DNA of 64,000 bases from JAEUMG01 sp046349315 (GTDB lineage Bacteria; Pseudomonadota; Alphaproteobacteria; Rhizobiales; Aestuariivirgaceae). The notes below the pieces were generated by a model. The model saw only the letters and a program-made list of their open reading frames with translations, did no database searches and was not told the origin of the DNA. The translations under genes and the position numbers were made by a program. Of the stretch, positions 52,704 to 61,125 are shown piece after piece (the first letter of the stretch is position 1; the number at the start of each line of letters is the position of its first letter). Location of the stretch: positions 372,001-436,000 of the forward strand of contig JAXMCQ010000002.1 of NCBI GenBank assembly GCA_046349315.1, read 5' to 3'.

Positions 52704-53336
52704 TCATGGATAAAGCCTCGTCTTGCTCCATTTGCCATCCGGGGTCGCGCGGCGGAACACCACGCGTTCATGCAGGCGGAACGGCCGGTCATGCCAGAAT
52801 TCGATGCTGAGCGGCTTGACCCTAAAGCCCGACCAATAGGCCGGCCGCGGCACCTCGCCGATCGCATAGCGCGCCGCATACATCGCGACTGACGTCTCAA
52901 GCGCATACCGGCTTTCAAGCGGGCGCGATTGTTTCGAGGCCCAAGCGCCGATCCGGCTGTCGCGCGGTCGGGACGCGAAATAGGCATCGGCCTCGGCGTC
53001 CGTGACGACTTCTACCAGGCCGCGCACCCTGACTTGCCGGCGCAACGACTTCCAGTGGAAGCACAACGCCGCCTTATGCGTCGCCAGCAATTCCTGGCCC
53101 TTCTGGCTCTCAAAATTCGTGTAAAAAACGAAACCGCGGTCGTCGAAACCTTTCAAAAGCACCATCCGGACGTCCGGCAGGCCTTCCTCATCGACGGTTG
53201 CGAGCGCCATCCCATTGGGATCGTTTGGTTCGGACTTCTCGGCATGCGCCAGCCATTCCTTGAAGAGCCCGAAGGGGTCGTCCGCGTCGGCGAATCCCAA
53301 GACCGCCGTCAGCGTCGAAAAATCCTGCATTGACAT
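52704..53336 (-). CDS. pdxH: Pyridoxamine 5'-phosphate oxidase
   Basis: 210 residues, FMN-dependent oxidase making pyridoxal 5'-phosphate from the pyridoxine or pyridoxamine phosphates. Typical segments: MALATVDEEGLPDVRMVLLKG, FVFYTNFESQKGQELLA, FHWKSLRRQVRVRG, RPRDSRIGAWASKQS, and the C-terminal block ending KTRLYP. A copy of its last 29 codons lies 2 kb to the left beside the SDR gene, so the 3' end of this intact gene was probably supplied by the insert. The insert carries genes on the opposite strand. Confidence 0.96.
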   Translation of the reverse strand: MSMQDFSTLTAVLGFADADDPFGLFKEWLAHAEKSEPNDPNGMALATVDEEGLPDVRMVLLKGFDDRGFVFYTNFESQKGQELLATHKAALCFHWKSLRRQVRVRGLVEVVTDAEADAYFASRPRDSRIGAWASKQSRPLESRYALETSVAMYAARYAIGEVPRPAYWSGFRVKPLSIEFWHDRPFRLHERVVFRRATPDGKWSKTRLYP

Positions 53337-53457
53337 ATGGTTAACCCTGTCTGCGAGTGCCGCAGTCTATCCACAATTGGTCCGCGATCCTGCCACTGCG
53401 GGGGGTTAGTGAGCAAGCCGGGACGCGCGAAACTGATGGGGATCAGGGGATTTTCGC

Positions 53458-53922
53458 ATGAATTGGAAGGCTCTTGCGGCAGTGGCGTGTATCGCCGCAT
53501 TGGTGGGCGGTTGCTCGGAATATGCCGGCCCGAAGGAGACATCGGGCGCTGTCATCGGCGGCGTCGCCGGCGGTTTGCTCGGCAATACGGTGGGTCATGG
53601 CAAGGGAAGGGCGGCGGCAACATTGCTCGGCGCGGCACTCGGCGCGGTTGTGGGCGGCGCGGTCGGCCGCAACCTCGACGATGTCGACCGCCAGCGCGCC
53701 TATTATGCCGCCCAGCGCTCGTTTGAGACCGGCCGCCGTCAATATTGGGATAACCCCAATACCGGCCATCGCGGCGAGTTCGTGCCGCGCCGCGCCTATG
53801 CCCGCAACGGCTATGGCATGTGCCGCGATTTCGAACACACGATCTGGGTCCGCGGCGAACCGGAATTGATCGAAGGCACGGCCTGCGAAATGCGCGACGG
53901 AACCTGGCGTATTGTGGGGTAA
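53458..53922 (+). CDS. Glycine-zipper outer-membrane lipoprotein
   Basis: 154 residues. Lipobox ALVGGC with lipidated Cys at about 19, then a glycine-zipper double helix (SGAVIGGVAGGLLGNTVG; GRAAATLLGAALGAVVGGAV) as in SlyB / 17-kDa surface antigen proteins, then a soluble part with two cysteines (GMCRDFEHT; GTACEMRDG). Role in envelope integrity is inferred from family. Divergent from pdxH. Confidence 0.85.
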   Translation: MNWKALAAVACIAALVGGCSEYAGPKETSGAVIGGVAGGLLGNTVGHGKGRAAATLLGAALGAVVGGAVGRNLDDVDRQRAYYAAQRSFETGRRQYWDNPNTGHRGEFVPRRAYARNGYGMCRDFEHTIWVRGEPELIEGTACEMRDGTWRIVG

Positions 53923-53925
53923 ATG

Positions 53926-53943
53926 GCGGTGTTTAAGCCGCCC
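53926..53943 (+). terminator. Weak hairpin after lipoprotein gene
   Basis: GGCGG and CCGCC pair around an 8-base loop three bases after the stop, followed by CTGGACCCTTTTCTTT. Short stem, so low certainty. Confidence 0.3.
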
Positions 53944-54023
53944 TGGACCCTTTTCTTTACCCCTTAACTGTGCCAGAAAGCCCGCCAAGGTCGCCGTGTC
54001 GAACGCGTCCGCATGTGGATTTC

Positions 54024-54848
54024 ATGAGCGAAAACAAGGCTTTAATGGCGGGCAAACGCGGCCTCATCATGGGGGTTGCGAATAATCGCTCGATTGCCTG
54101 GGGAATTGCCAAGGCCTGCAGCCGCCAGGGCGCCGAAATCGCGCTGACCTATCAGGGTGACGCGATCAAGAAGCGCGCCGAACCGCTCGCCGCCGAGATC
54201 GGTTCCAAACTGGTTCTGCCGTGCGATGTCACCGACATGGCCTCGCTCGATAGTGTTTTTACCGAGATTGGCAAGGCCTGGGGTAGTCTCGATTTTCTCG
54301 TCCACGCCATCGCCTTTTCCGACAAGGACGAACTGACCGGGCGCTATGTCGACACCAGTGCCGACAACTTCACGCGCACCATGTTCATCTCCTGCTACAG
54401 CTTTACGGCCGTCGCCCAGCGCGCCGAGAAACTGATGGATAATGGCGGTTCGCTTCTCACTTTGACCTATTACGGCGCCGAAAAATGGATGCCGCATTAC
54501 AATGTGATGGGCGTTGCCAAGGCCGCTTTGGAAGCCTCTGTGCGCTATATGGCGGCCGATTTGGGCCCTAAAAACATCCGCGTGAATGCGATTTCCGCAG
54601 GTCCGATCAAGACGCTCGCGGCATCCGGGATCGGCGACTTCCGCTACATCCTCAAGTGGAACGAATACAACTCACCCTTGCGCCGCACCGTCACCATCGA
54701 TGAGGTCGGCGATTCAGGCTTGTATCTCCTGAGCGATCTCGGCCGCGCGGTTACCGGCGAAATCCTCCATGTCGATGCCGGCTACCACATTGTCGGCATG
54801 AAGAACCCGGACGCCCCCGATCTCACCGTCGCGTCCAACGGTGATTGA
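54024..54848 (+). CDS. fabI: Enoyl-[acyl-carrier-protein] reductase (NADH)
   Basis: 274 residues from ATG 54024 (MSENKALMAGKRG). Last reductive step of fatty-acid elongation. Atypical SDR motif YYGAEKWMPHYNVMGVAKA with Tyr-x6-Lys spacing of FabI, N-terminal GVANNRSIAWGIAKA, SAGPIKTLAASGI and GYHIVGM. The upstream in-frame ATG at 53970 lies in the spacer and was rejected. Followed, with an 8-base overlap, by the phosphatase gene. Confidence 0.96.
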   Translation: MSENKALMAGKRGLIMGVANNRSIAWGIAKACSRQGAEIALTYQGDAIKKRAEPLAAEIGSKLVLPCDVTDMASLDSVFTEIGKAWGSLDFLVHAIAFSDKDELTGRYVDTSADNFTRTMFISCYSFTAVAQRAEKLMDNGGSLLTLTYYGAEKWMPHYNVMGVAKAALEASVRYMAADLGPKNIRVNAISAGPIKTLAASGIGDFRYILKWNEYNSPLRRTVTIDEVGDSGLYLLSDLGRAVTGEILHVDAGYHIVGMKNPDAPDLTVASNGD

Positions 54849-55494
54849 ACCTAACCCGCCGATCTATTTCGTTCGCCATGGCGAAACCGACTGGAACCGC
54901 GAATTCCGCATCCAGGGCCAGATCGACATCCCGCTAAACAGCACCGGTCATCTGCAATCTGAACGCGTCGCGCGCGCGCTGCGCCAGCATTTGAGCAACA
55001 CGCCGATCGACCGCTTCGTTGTGAGCCCTCTGACCCGCGCCCGCCAGACCATGACCTATCTGGCACGCGAATTCGATCTTCCCGAGCATCGCGTCGAGGT
55101 CGAACCGGCGATGCAGGAGCTCGCCTTTGGCGTCTGGGAGGGGCGCACCTTCGGCGAGTTCCATGCCGATCCCGCATGCCCCAAGACGCCGCTCGAGCGC
55201 TATCACTGGCGCCCCCGCGATGGCGAAAGCTATGAGGATGGTCTCGAACGCGTGCGCCAATGGATCGGCAGGATCACCGGCCCGACGGTGATCGTCGCGC
55301 ATGGCGCGATCGGCCGCTGCCTGATTGGGCTTGTCTCGGATTTAAGCCCGGTGGACTTGGTCTCCGCCAAGACACCGCAAGGCTGTTTTTGCCGGCTGGA
55401 GAACGGGCAGATCGACTGGATCGAAGCCTATGCCGATGACGACGGCGCTGAAGTCGTTCCGCGGCCGCGAAAAGTGAAGCCCAATCGCAGCTAG
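54841..55494 (+). CDS. Histidine phosphatase family protein
   Basis: 217 residues from GTG 54841, overlapping fabI by 8 bases. The phosphoglycerate-mutase-like RHGETDW motif (residues 11-17) carries the phosphorylated His, with SPLTRARQTM and VIVAHGAIGRC holding the other catalytic residues. Small-molecule phosphatase or mutase; substrate unknown. Confidence 0.93.
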   Translation: MIEPNPPIYFVRHGETDWNREFRIQGQIDIPLNSTGHLQSERVARALRQHLSNTPIDRFVVSPLTRARQTMTYLAREFDLPEHRVEVEPAMQELAFGVWEGRTFGEFHADPACPKTPLERYHWRPRDGESYEDGLERVRQWIGRITGPTVIVAHGAIGRCLIGLVSDLSPVDLVSAKTPQGCFCRLENGQIDWIEAYADDDGAEVVPRPRKVKPNRS

Positions 55495-55692
55495 ACACGC
55501 GCTTCGGGGGCGTTTTTCGCATTCTTAGCATGCGCGATTCAGGCGGAATCGCACGCGCTTGAGATTTTGAACGGCCGTTCATTTCGTCATTATGCCAGAT
55601 GAAAGAATGTAGCAGCCTGTGGTTGAGTACGGGGCGATCCACCACTTCTCCGTGATCTTGCCGAGACGCTTAACCTCGTGGAAGCTTCCGCC

Positions 55693-56433
55693 ATGGAGAG
55701 AACTCAAGCGATCGCCGGTCTCGCGGCCCTTGCCGATGGGACGCGCCTATCGGTTCTGAGCGCCCTGATGCGCGCCGGCGAGGAGGGGCTTGCGGCGGGC
55801 GATATTGCGGAAGCCCTCGACAAGCCGCCCTCGAGCCTCTCCGGTCCATTGCGGCATTTGCGGCTTGCGCGGCTCATCGAGCGGAAGAAGCGCGGGAAGC
55901 TCACGGTCTACTGGGCGGCAAAGGGCGTGCTGGGCGAGCTTGCGCGCTTCATCGCCGAGCTTGAGAAGCAGAAGCAGACGGCAAGCGCCCTGTCGCTCAC
56001 GCCGATCCTGCAAGGCTCGCCCGCGTTCTTAGGCCTCTCGACGGCACTGACGAAGTATAATCTGCCGGCGGACGATGTGGGCGGCGAGGGGCAGCGCTAT
56101 TTTGCGCTCGTCGATGATGGCGGCACGGCATTCGGGTTTGGCGGGCTTGAGGGCGCAGGCGCCGATCAACTCATCCGCTCACTGATCATCTACACGCCGA
56201 TGCGCGGCAAGGGGGCGGGGCGGGCATTGGTCCGTCTGCTCGAAGCCCAGGCGAAGCAGGATGGCGCGGAGCGGATTTGGCTCCTGACGAATGATGCGGA
56301 AAAGTTCTTCGCGCGATTGCGCTACAAGGTGGCCGATCGCGCCGATGCGCCGAAAGCGATCATGCGGACGAAGCAGTTCGCCAAACTATGCCCGGCGAGC
56401 GCGAAGCTGATGGTGAGGGTAGTGAAAGGGTAG
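55693..56433 (+). CDS. ArsR-type HTH fused to ArsN2-like GNAT
   Basis: 246 residues. N-terminal ArsR/SmtB winged helix (about 1-80: LADGTRLSVLSALMRAGEEG, DKPPSSLSGPLRHLRLARL), then a GNAT domain of the ArsN2 type (about 105-246: IYTPMRGKGAGRALVRLLEAQ, TNDAEKFFARLRY, MRTKQFAKLCPASAKLM). ArsN proteins acetylate arsenic-containing compounds or relatives. No metal-binding Cys pair for arsenite is visible in the HTH part. Start could be GTG 55678. A second copy of its last 17 codons follows at 59367. Confidence 0.82.
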   Translation: MERTQAIAGLAALADGTRLSVLSALMRAGEEGLAAGDIAEALDKPPSSLSGPLRHLRLARLIERKKRGKLTVYWAAKGVLGELARFIAELEKQKQTASALSLTPILQGSPAFLGLSTALTKYNLPADDVGGEGQRYFALVDDGGTAFGFGGLEGAGADQLIRSLIIYTPMRGKGAGRALVRLLEAQAKQDGAERIWLLTNDAEKFFARLRYKVADRADAPKAIMRTKQFAKLCPASAKLMVRVVKG

Positions 56434-56566
56434 GTGGGCGCAAGATCCAAAACGAAATGGGGTCGACGGCGCGCTTGGGACTAGGGCTCAATGGCGCGCG
56501 CTGTTCGTCCATAGGCAGACATCTATCGAATGCCGCTACGGGATCCCTTGTGGGCCAAGAAGCAGA
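56380..56566. repeat. Direct repeat, copy 1 (ArsR-ArsN2 3' end and flank)
   Basis: 187 bases covering the last 18 codons of the ArsR-ArsN2 gene and 133 bases beyond the stop. Matched at 59367-59551 in the same orientation with roughly 80-85% identity, including the tract AGACATCTATCGAATGCCG. The sequence between the two copies holds the SDR and cyclase genes. Confidence 0.85.
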
Positions 56567-56682
56567 CCTCGTCAATTTCACCGGTTACGGCTCGGGAACA
56601 GGTCTTGGCGCGCACGAAAATCTCGGGCGTCAGCGGGATCGACGATTGCGCCTGTATTCGGCGCATAATGGTCGCATTTGCC

Positions 56683-57444
56683 TCAATCCACTGTGTGGCC
56701 GCCATCAATGACTTGGGATGTGCCCGTCATATAGCTTGCCAAGTCTGAGGCGAGGAAAAGGACCGGCCCAGCAACTTCATCGACTCTTCCGATGCGCTTC
56801 GAGCCGGCCACTTCCGCCGCCCAGTTTTTGCGTCCTTCCACAAGGTCGCCGTCTGTTTCAACTATCGCCCGCCGCAGCATGTCAGTTTCTATTGGACCAG
56901 GGCATACGGAATTGACGCGGATGTCTGGTCCGAGTTCAAGCGCGTGAAAGCGCGTGAGATGGATGACCGCCGCCTTGGACGCGCCGTAGATTGAAAGAAT
57001 CGGGTCTGCGATGATCCCCGAAATCGAAGCGACATTGACAATATTACCCTTTGAAGCGCGCAGGTGTGGGACTGCAAATTTCGTCGTGAAGAAGACACCC
57101 TTTACATTGGTATCAATGATAGCGTCCCAGTCCGCTTCCTTCACTTGATCAAGGGTCTGAGGGAATGTCACGATGCCTGCGTTATTGACGAGAACATCGA
57201 GGCCGCCCAGACCAGCTACCGCAGCTTCTACGATAGCACAACAGCCGGCAACGGTGGCCACGGAACCGGGCGCCGCAATAAGCCGATCGCCACCTCCTAG
57301 GTCGCTGATAGCTTTAGCCGTGGTTTCAGCAGTACTGCCGTTTACGGCGACGCGAGCTTGGGCTCCAAGAAATGCCTCGACAATCCCACGCCCAATGCCG
57401 CGCGTTCCCCCCGTAACGAGAATCCGTTTATTGATGAAATTCAT
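56683..57444 (-). CDS. Short-chain dehydrogenase/reductase
   Basis: 253 residues from ATG 57444 (MNFINKRILVTGG). TGGTRGIGRG cofactor motif at 11-20, NNAGIV, S-Y-K site (ASISGI; YGASK) and PGPIETDML; C-terminal GTSQVIDGGHTVD. Overlapping Shine-Dalgarno GGGGGAG is two bases from the ATG, close to optimal limit. 21 bases downstream of the cyclase gene on the same strand; the pair sits within the duplicated flanks at 56380 and 59367. Confidence 0.9.
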   Translation of the reverse strand: MNFINKRILVTGGTRGIGRGIVEAFLGAQARVAVNGSTAETTAKAISDLGGGDRLIAAPGSVATVAGCCAIVEAAVAGLGGLDVLVNNAGIVTFPQTLDQVKEADWDAIIDTNVKGVFFTTKFAVPHLRASKGNIVNVASISGIIADPILSIYGASKAAVIHLTRFHALELGPDIRVNSVCPGPIETDMLRRAIVETDGDLVEGRKNWAAEVAGSKRIGRVDEVAGPVLFLASDLASYMTGTSQVIDGGHTVD

Positions 57445-57465
57445 TGCTCCCCCTGTCACGAACGC

Positions 57466-59199
57466 TCAATCGGCCAATCCGGCGAGGCGATAGGCGTCAA
57501 CCCAGAATTGCTTGTCATCTGGGTTCTTAAAAACAGCCTCGCCCTCAAAAGTGGTACTTATTCGCCATTCTGGGTTGCTTAGCATAAACAACTTTGCTTC
57601 CTCGCGCGCTTCCGAGATGCGGCCGAGTTTGACAAGTGCAACACAGAGATCCCGACGGGATGTTGTGCGATAGGTCTCGTCCCGCTTTAAGGTGGACACT
57701 GCTCCTTCATACTTACCAGCAGCAATCTGTGCTTGGCCCAAGAACCAGTAGTAAAATCCGGGAGGATGGGGATTGAGACGCAATGCCTTGGTTGCGCACT
57801 CGATAGCCTCATATGGCTTCCCGCTCATACATTTGAAATCAGAGAGTTTTGCCAGAGTCTCGGCGTCATTGGGATTGAGGCGCATAGCAGCGTCAAAACA
57901 ATCCTCAGCTTCATCCCAGCGAGCCTCATATTGCAAAACAGCACCCAGGATCGCGTGCGCACTGGCATCCTTTGGGTCGAGGCTGACAGCGCGTTTGGCG
58001 TGCGTGAGGGCGTTGCAACGATTGGGGGCCTGCGGTTCGTTATAGATTAGCCAACTCGCACATAGGATTTCTGCCAATCGCCAATGTGCTTCGCAGTAGT
58101 CGGGTGCTAGGGCTATCGCACGCTCGAGAAGCGCCCGACCCTCCAAGCTACCTGATTTGGATTGCAAGTGGAGCGATCGAGCAGATACGCAAAGGTGGTA
58201 TGCTTCCAGGTTGGTGGGGCGGCGGCGCTCCACGATTGGACCGGAGATTAGCCTCCCCGTGATCGCCTCCACCACGCGGCGGGTAATTTCGTCCTGTACG
58301 GTGAAAATCTCAACGATTTCGCGATCGAAGCGGTCTGCGAAGATGTGTGCTCCACCACCAGCGGCGTCAATCAACTGCACATTGACACGAAGGCGCTGGC
58401 CGGCTCGTCGAGCACTTCCCTCAAGAATGTACCTTACCCCCAGATCTCGTGCGATCTGGCGGACATCGGTTGGCTTGCCTTTGTAAGCGAACGTCGAGTT
58501 GCGGGCGATGACGAAGAAACCTGGCACGTTGGAGATGTCGGTGATGATGTCTTCGGTTAAGCCGTCTGTGAAGAACTCATGCTCGACATCGCCGCCCATG
58601 TTGACAAACGGCAGGACTGCGATCGAGGGCTTGGCCGGCAGCGACAATGGGTCTCGAGCTGGTTCCTGTCGCTTCTGACGGATGCGAAAGACATGCACCG
58701 GCTCGGCAATATTCTTGACCGCCTGTGGACCAAGATCATCAAATTCGCATCGAAGCTTGCGCCTGACGTGATCGTGGACACTGCTCGACACGCAGATACC
58801 GCCTGGCTCCGCCAAACTCTCCAGCCTTGCCGCGATATTGACGCCGTCGCCATAGAGGTCACTGCCCTCGATAATGACATCGCCGAGGTTGATTCCGATG
58901 CGTAGAACAATGACCCGGTTTTCCGTCAGATTTTGGTTAGCTTCTGCGAAGCGCTTCTGCATCTCGACCGCACATTCGACGGCATCGACAGCACTACCAA
59001 ATTCCACCAGCACGCCATCACCCATTACCTTTACGATCCGGCCGTAGTGCTGGGCGACCGTGGGAACCAGCACCTCGTTTCGACGCGCCTTGAGTGCGGC
59101 CAATGTGCCAACCTCGTCCTGCTCCATCAGGCGCGAGTACCCAACAACATCTGCTGCCAGGATTGCAGCAAGGCGGCGTTGGGCGCGAATTTCGGCCAT
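57466..59199 (-). CDS. Adenylate/guanylate cyclase with TPR repeats
   Basis: 577 residues. Class III cyclase catalytic domain at about 5-175 with the same conserved residues as the paralog at 29914 (AAILAADVVGYSRLM; KVMGDGVLVEFG; GVNIAARLESLAEPG). Then a FlgO-like segment (IAVLPFVNMGGDVEHEFFTDG; RYILEGSARRAGQRL) and TPR repeats up to about 560. There is no transmembrane segment, unlike its paralog, so it is probably cytoplasmic. Codon and base composition look somewhat less GC-rich than the neighbours. Next gene is an SDR. Confidence 0.9.
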   Translation of the reverse strand: MAEIRAQRRLAAILAADVVGYSRLMEQDEVGTLAALKARRNEVLVPTVAQHYGRIVKVMGDGVLVEFGSAVDAVECAVEMQKRFAEANQNLTENRVIVLRIGINLGDVIIEGSDLYGDGVNIAARLESLAEPGGICVSSSVHDHVRRKLRCEFDDLGPQAVKNIAEPVHVFRIRQKRQEPARDPLSLPAKPSIAVLPFVNMGGDVEHEFFTDGLTEDIITDISNVPGFFVIARNSTFAYKGKPTDVRQIARDLGVRYILEGSARRAGQRLRVNVQLIDAAGGGAHIFADRFDREIVEIFTVQDEITRRVVEAITGRLISGPIVERRRPTNLEAYHLCVSARSLHLQSKSGSLEGRALLERAIALAPDYCEAHWRLAEILCASWLIYNEPQAPNRCNALTHAKRAVSLDPKDASAHAILGAVLQYEARWDEAEDCFDAAMRLNPNDAETLAKLSDFKCMSGKPYEAIECATKALRLNPHPPGFYYWFLGQAQIAAGKYEGAVSTLKRDETYRTTSRRDLCVALVKLGRISEAREEAKLFMLSNPEWRISTTFEGEAVFKNPDDKQFWVDAYRLAGLAD

Positions 59200-59251
59200 G
59201 GGATGTTGGTGCTCTTAGAAAACCCAGCACGAGTGATTGTATGGGTGCTCT

Positions 59252-59292
59252 AGCCGGGAGTCTATGCGGCCTAACTTCCGTCTTGGGTCAAC
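59252..59292 (-). promoter_or_regulatory. Shared upstream element of cyclase genes, copy 2
   Basis: AGCCGGGAGTCTATGCGGCC and the following bases to TTGGGTCAAC lie 54-93 bases upstream of the cyclase start at 59199. It aligns with the stretch 50-88 bases upstream of the other cyclase (32159-32197) over most of 40 positions. Possible promoter or operator. Confidence 0.4.
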
Positions 59293-59366
59293 TGCGGTTC
59301 TCATTGTAACGGTCACTGCAAGTCCGCTGTCCGCTTGAAAGCCGATACTGCAGTGAACACTCCGGT

Positions 59367-59551
59367 GCCGAAGCTCTGTCCGGCGAGCGCGAAGCTGATG
59401 GTCAGAGAGGTGAAAGGGTAGGTGGGCGCAAGGTCCACAACGAATTGGGGTCGACGGCGCCAGCCAATGCACACTGGCGCGCCCGCTTTTCGTCCATAGG
59501 CAGACATCTATCGAATGCCGCTACGGGGTCCGTTATTGGCCAAGAAGCAGA
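59367..59551. repeat. Direct repeat, copy 2 (orphan ArsN2 3' end)
   Basis: Reads PKLCPASAKLMVREVKG and stop, matching the end of the ArsR-ArsN2 gene (AKLCPASAKLMVRVVKG), then the same flank through CATAGGCAGACATCTATCG to CCAAGAAGCAGA. No upstream part of the gene is present. It closes the insert that begins after 56566. The 161 bases to the LysR stop hold nothing recognisable. Confidence 0.85.
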
Positions 59552-59712
59552 AGCGCCCTAAGCTATGAAAGCCGGCAAGCGCGGGAATCTAAAGAAGACA
59601 AGGGTACCTCTTCACCTCTTGTCCGAAAAGGTCTTATCCCGACGCCATTCTGTGAAATTGTGACCGCCCCAGAGAATCGACACGCTCCTCGGTGCACTCG
59701 CAGGTATGCTCC

Positions 59713-60594
59713 CTATGCCGTGGCAGCAGCCTGCCCCGTCATCCAGTTGGCAAGCGTGACAAGAGAAGACTCCGTCGTACGCGTAGTCTTGATGCAGAGA
59801 TTGTAGGTACGGCCTGATGGGAAAAGCCTGTCGCTATAGGTCACGAGCGTGCCTGCACGAATGTCACGCGAAGCAAGAAAGTCCGGAACCAGTGCGACGC
59901 CATAACCGCGCCGGGCAAGTTCGAGGGCAATAAAGTAATGCGTGCAGAGACGGAATTCTCCTTCCTTCAGCGTTGAGAGCCTGATGCCTCCCGTTCGGCA
60001 GTAGTCGATCCAGTCGCGCCCGACATGCCCCGGCTCTACGTCGGTCGTGATGAGCCGGCGCCTGCCTTCCGACCGTCTGCCGGAGGGGGCCTCAACGGCG
60101 AGAAGCGACTCCTCCAGGAGGGGGATGGCCGTGAAGCCTGGCTTCACGTCGTCGGCAATCACGTAGGCATCGGCGATCTCCTGAGTGAGGAGCGGATTCA
60201 GGGCGTAGAGGCGAAGTTCGAGGTTGATGTCGGGGTGCGTTGTGTAGAAGTCGTGGAGCCGCTCGATCAACCAGCCCGGCCCAAATGTGCTGCAGATTGC
60301 GATCTGCAGCGTCTGTCTCCCGTCGCCAGCGATGTCATTGACAAGATCGTCGAGGTTCGAGAAGGCGCTGACGAGGCGCGTCCCGAGCTTCTCGCCCGCA
60401 GCTGTAAGCGCAATGCCTCGGCCCGACTTGACCAGCAACTGTCGGCCGATTGTCTCCGAAAAGCGACGCAACTGGTGACTGACAGCGCTCTGCGTGACGC
60501 CCAGGTCGGCTGCGGCCAGTTTCAGCGAGCGATGCCGGGCCACAGACTCAAAATACTGCAGGCTGCGAAGTATATTCGGGTCCTTTTTCCGCAA
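59713..60594 (-). CDS. LysR-type regulator (GcvA-like)
   Basis: 293 residues from TTG 60594, which has GGGAG six bases upstream and begins just before NILRSLQYFESVARHRSLK. The HTH (AAADLGVTQSAVSHQLRRF) and the effector domain (LQIAICSTFGPGWLIERL, DAYVIADDVKPGFTAIPLL, CTHYFIALELARRGYGVALVP) are complete. The frame extends upstream through non-family residues to 60687 (TTG or GTG). Divergent from DUF3606, which it may regulate. Confidence 0.88.
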   Translation of the reverse strand: MRKKDPNILRSLQYFESVARHRSLKLAAADLGVTQSAVSHQLRRFSETIGRQLLVKSGRGIALTAAGEKLGTRLVSAFSNLDDLVNDIAGDGRQTLQIAICSTFGPGWLIERLHDFYTTHPDINLELRLYALNPLLTQEIADAYVIADDVKPGFTAIPLLEESLLAVEAPSGRRSEGRRRLITTDVEPGHVGRDWIDYCRTGGIRLSTLKEGEFRLCTHYFIALELARRGYGVALVPDFLASRDIRAGTLVTYSDRLFPSGRTYNLCIKTTRTTESSLVTLANWMTGQAAATA

Positions 60595-60880
60595 TTTGAA
60601 CTCCCGTTCGGACGTTTGAAGAATGACCCGCTTACGCCCGCGTGACGAGTTGTACGATCTCAAGAATGAAGATGCCACCGGCGCCAAATGGCTGTGGACA
60701 GGACGCCGCCAATCCAGCCGCGACCGAGAGGCGCTCCATCCTTCCGGATATAGCTCTCCTGCCGCCTATTGATTTTCCTCGGGGTTTTGCCGCCGGCTGC
60801 GGCGGCATGGCGTTTTTCAACAAAATATCTTGCATATAGATGACAGTTAGTCAATTTTTGCTCCGCCGGAGGAGGACAAG

Positions 60881-61066
60881 ATGGCAGACAACAAGACGAA
60901 ACGCGGCAAGGCAGATCGGAAGAAGGTCTCGAAGAGCGAGGGTTACGAGGTTGCCTACTTCGCCAGGAAGCACGGCATCACGCGCGAACGGGCGATCAAG
61001 CTGATCGACCGCATCGGCAATGATCGGGAAAAGCTGAACAAGGCAGCTGCGAAGTTGAAGAAATAG
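60881..61066 (+). CDS. DUF3606 protein
   Basis: 61 residues, very basic, with CGGAGGAGGACAAG before ATG. Matches DUF3606: GYEVAYFARKHGITRERAI and KLIDRIGNDREKLNKAA form the usual helical core, with a lysine-rich start. Function unknown; small alphaproteobacterial protein. The 286-bp gap to LysR is AT-rich close to this start and likely holds its promoter. Confidence 0.85.
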   Translation: MADNKTKRGKADRKKVSKSEGYEVAYFARKHGITRERAIKLIDRIGNDREKLNKAAAKLKK

Positions 61067-61125
61067 CGGCCCGCTGGGGCTTCGCGGACACTGGGGATCA
61101 GGACAGCTTGCAATCGGGCAAATTC

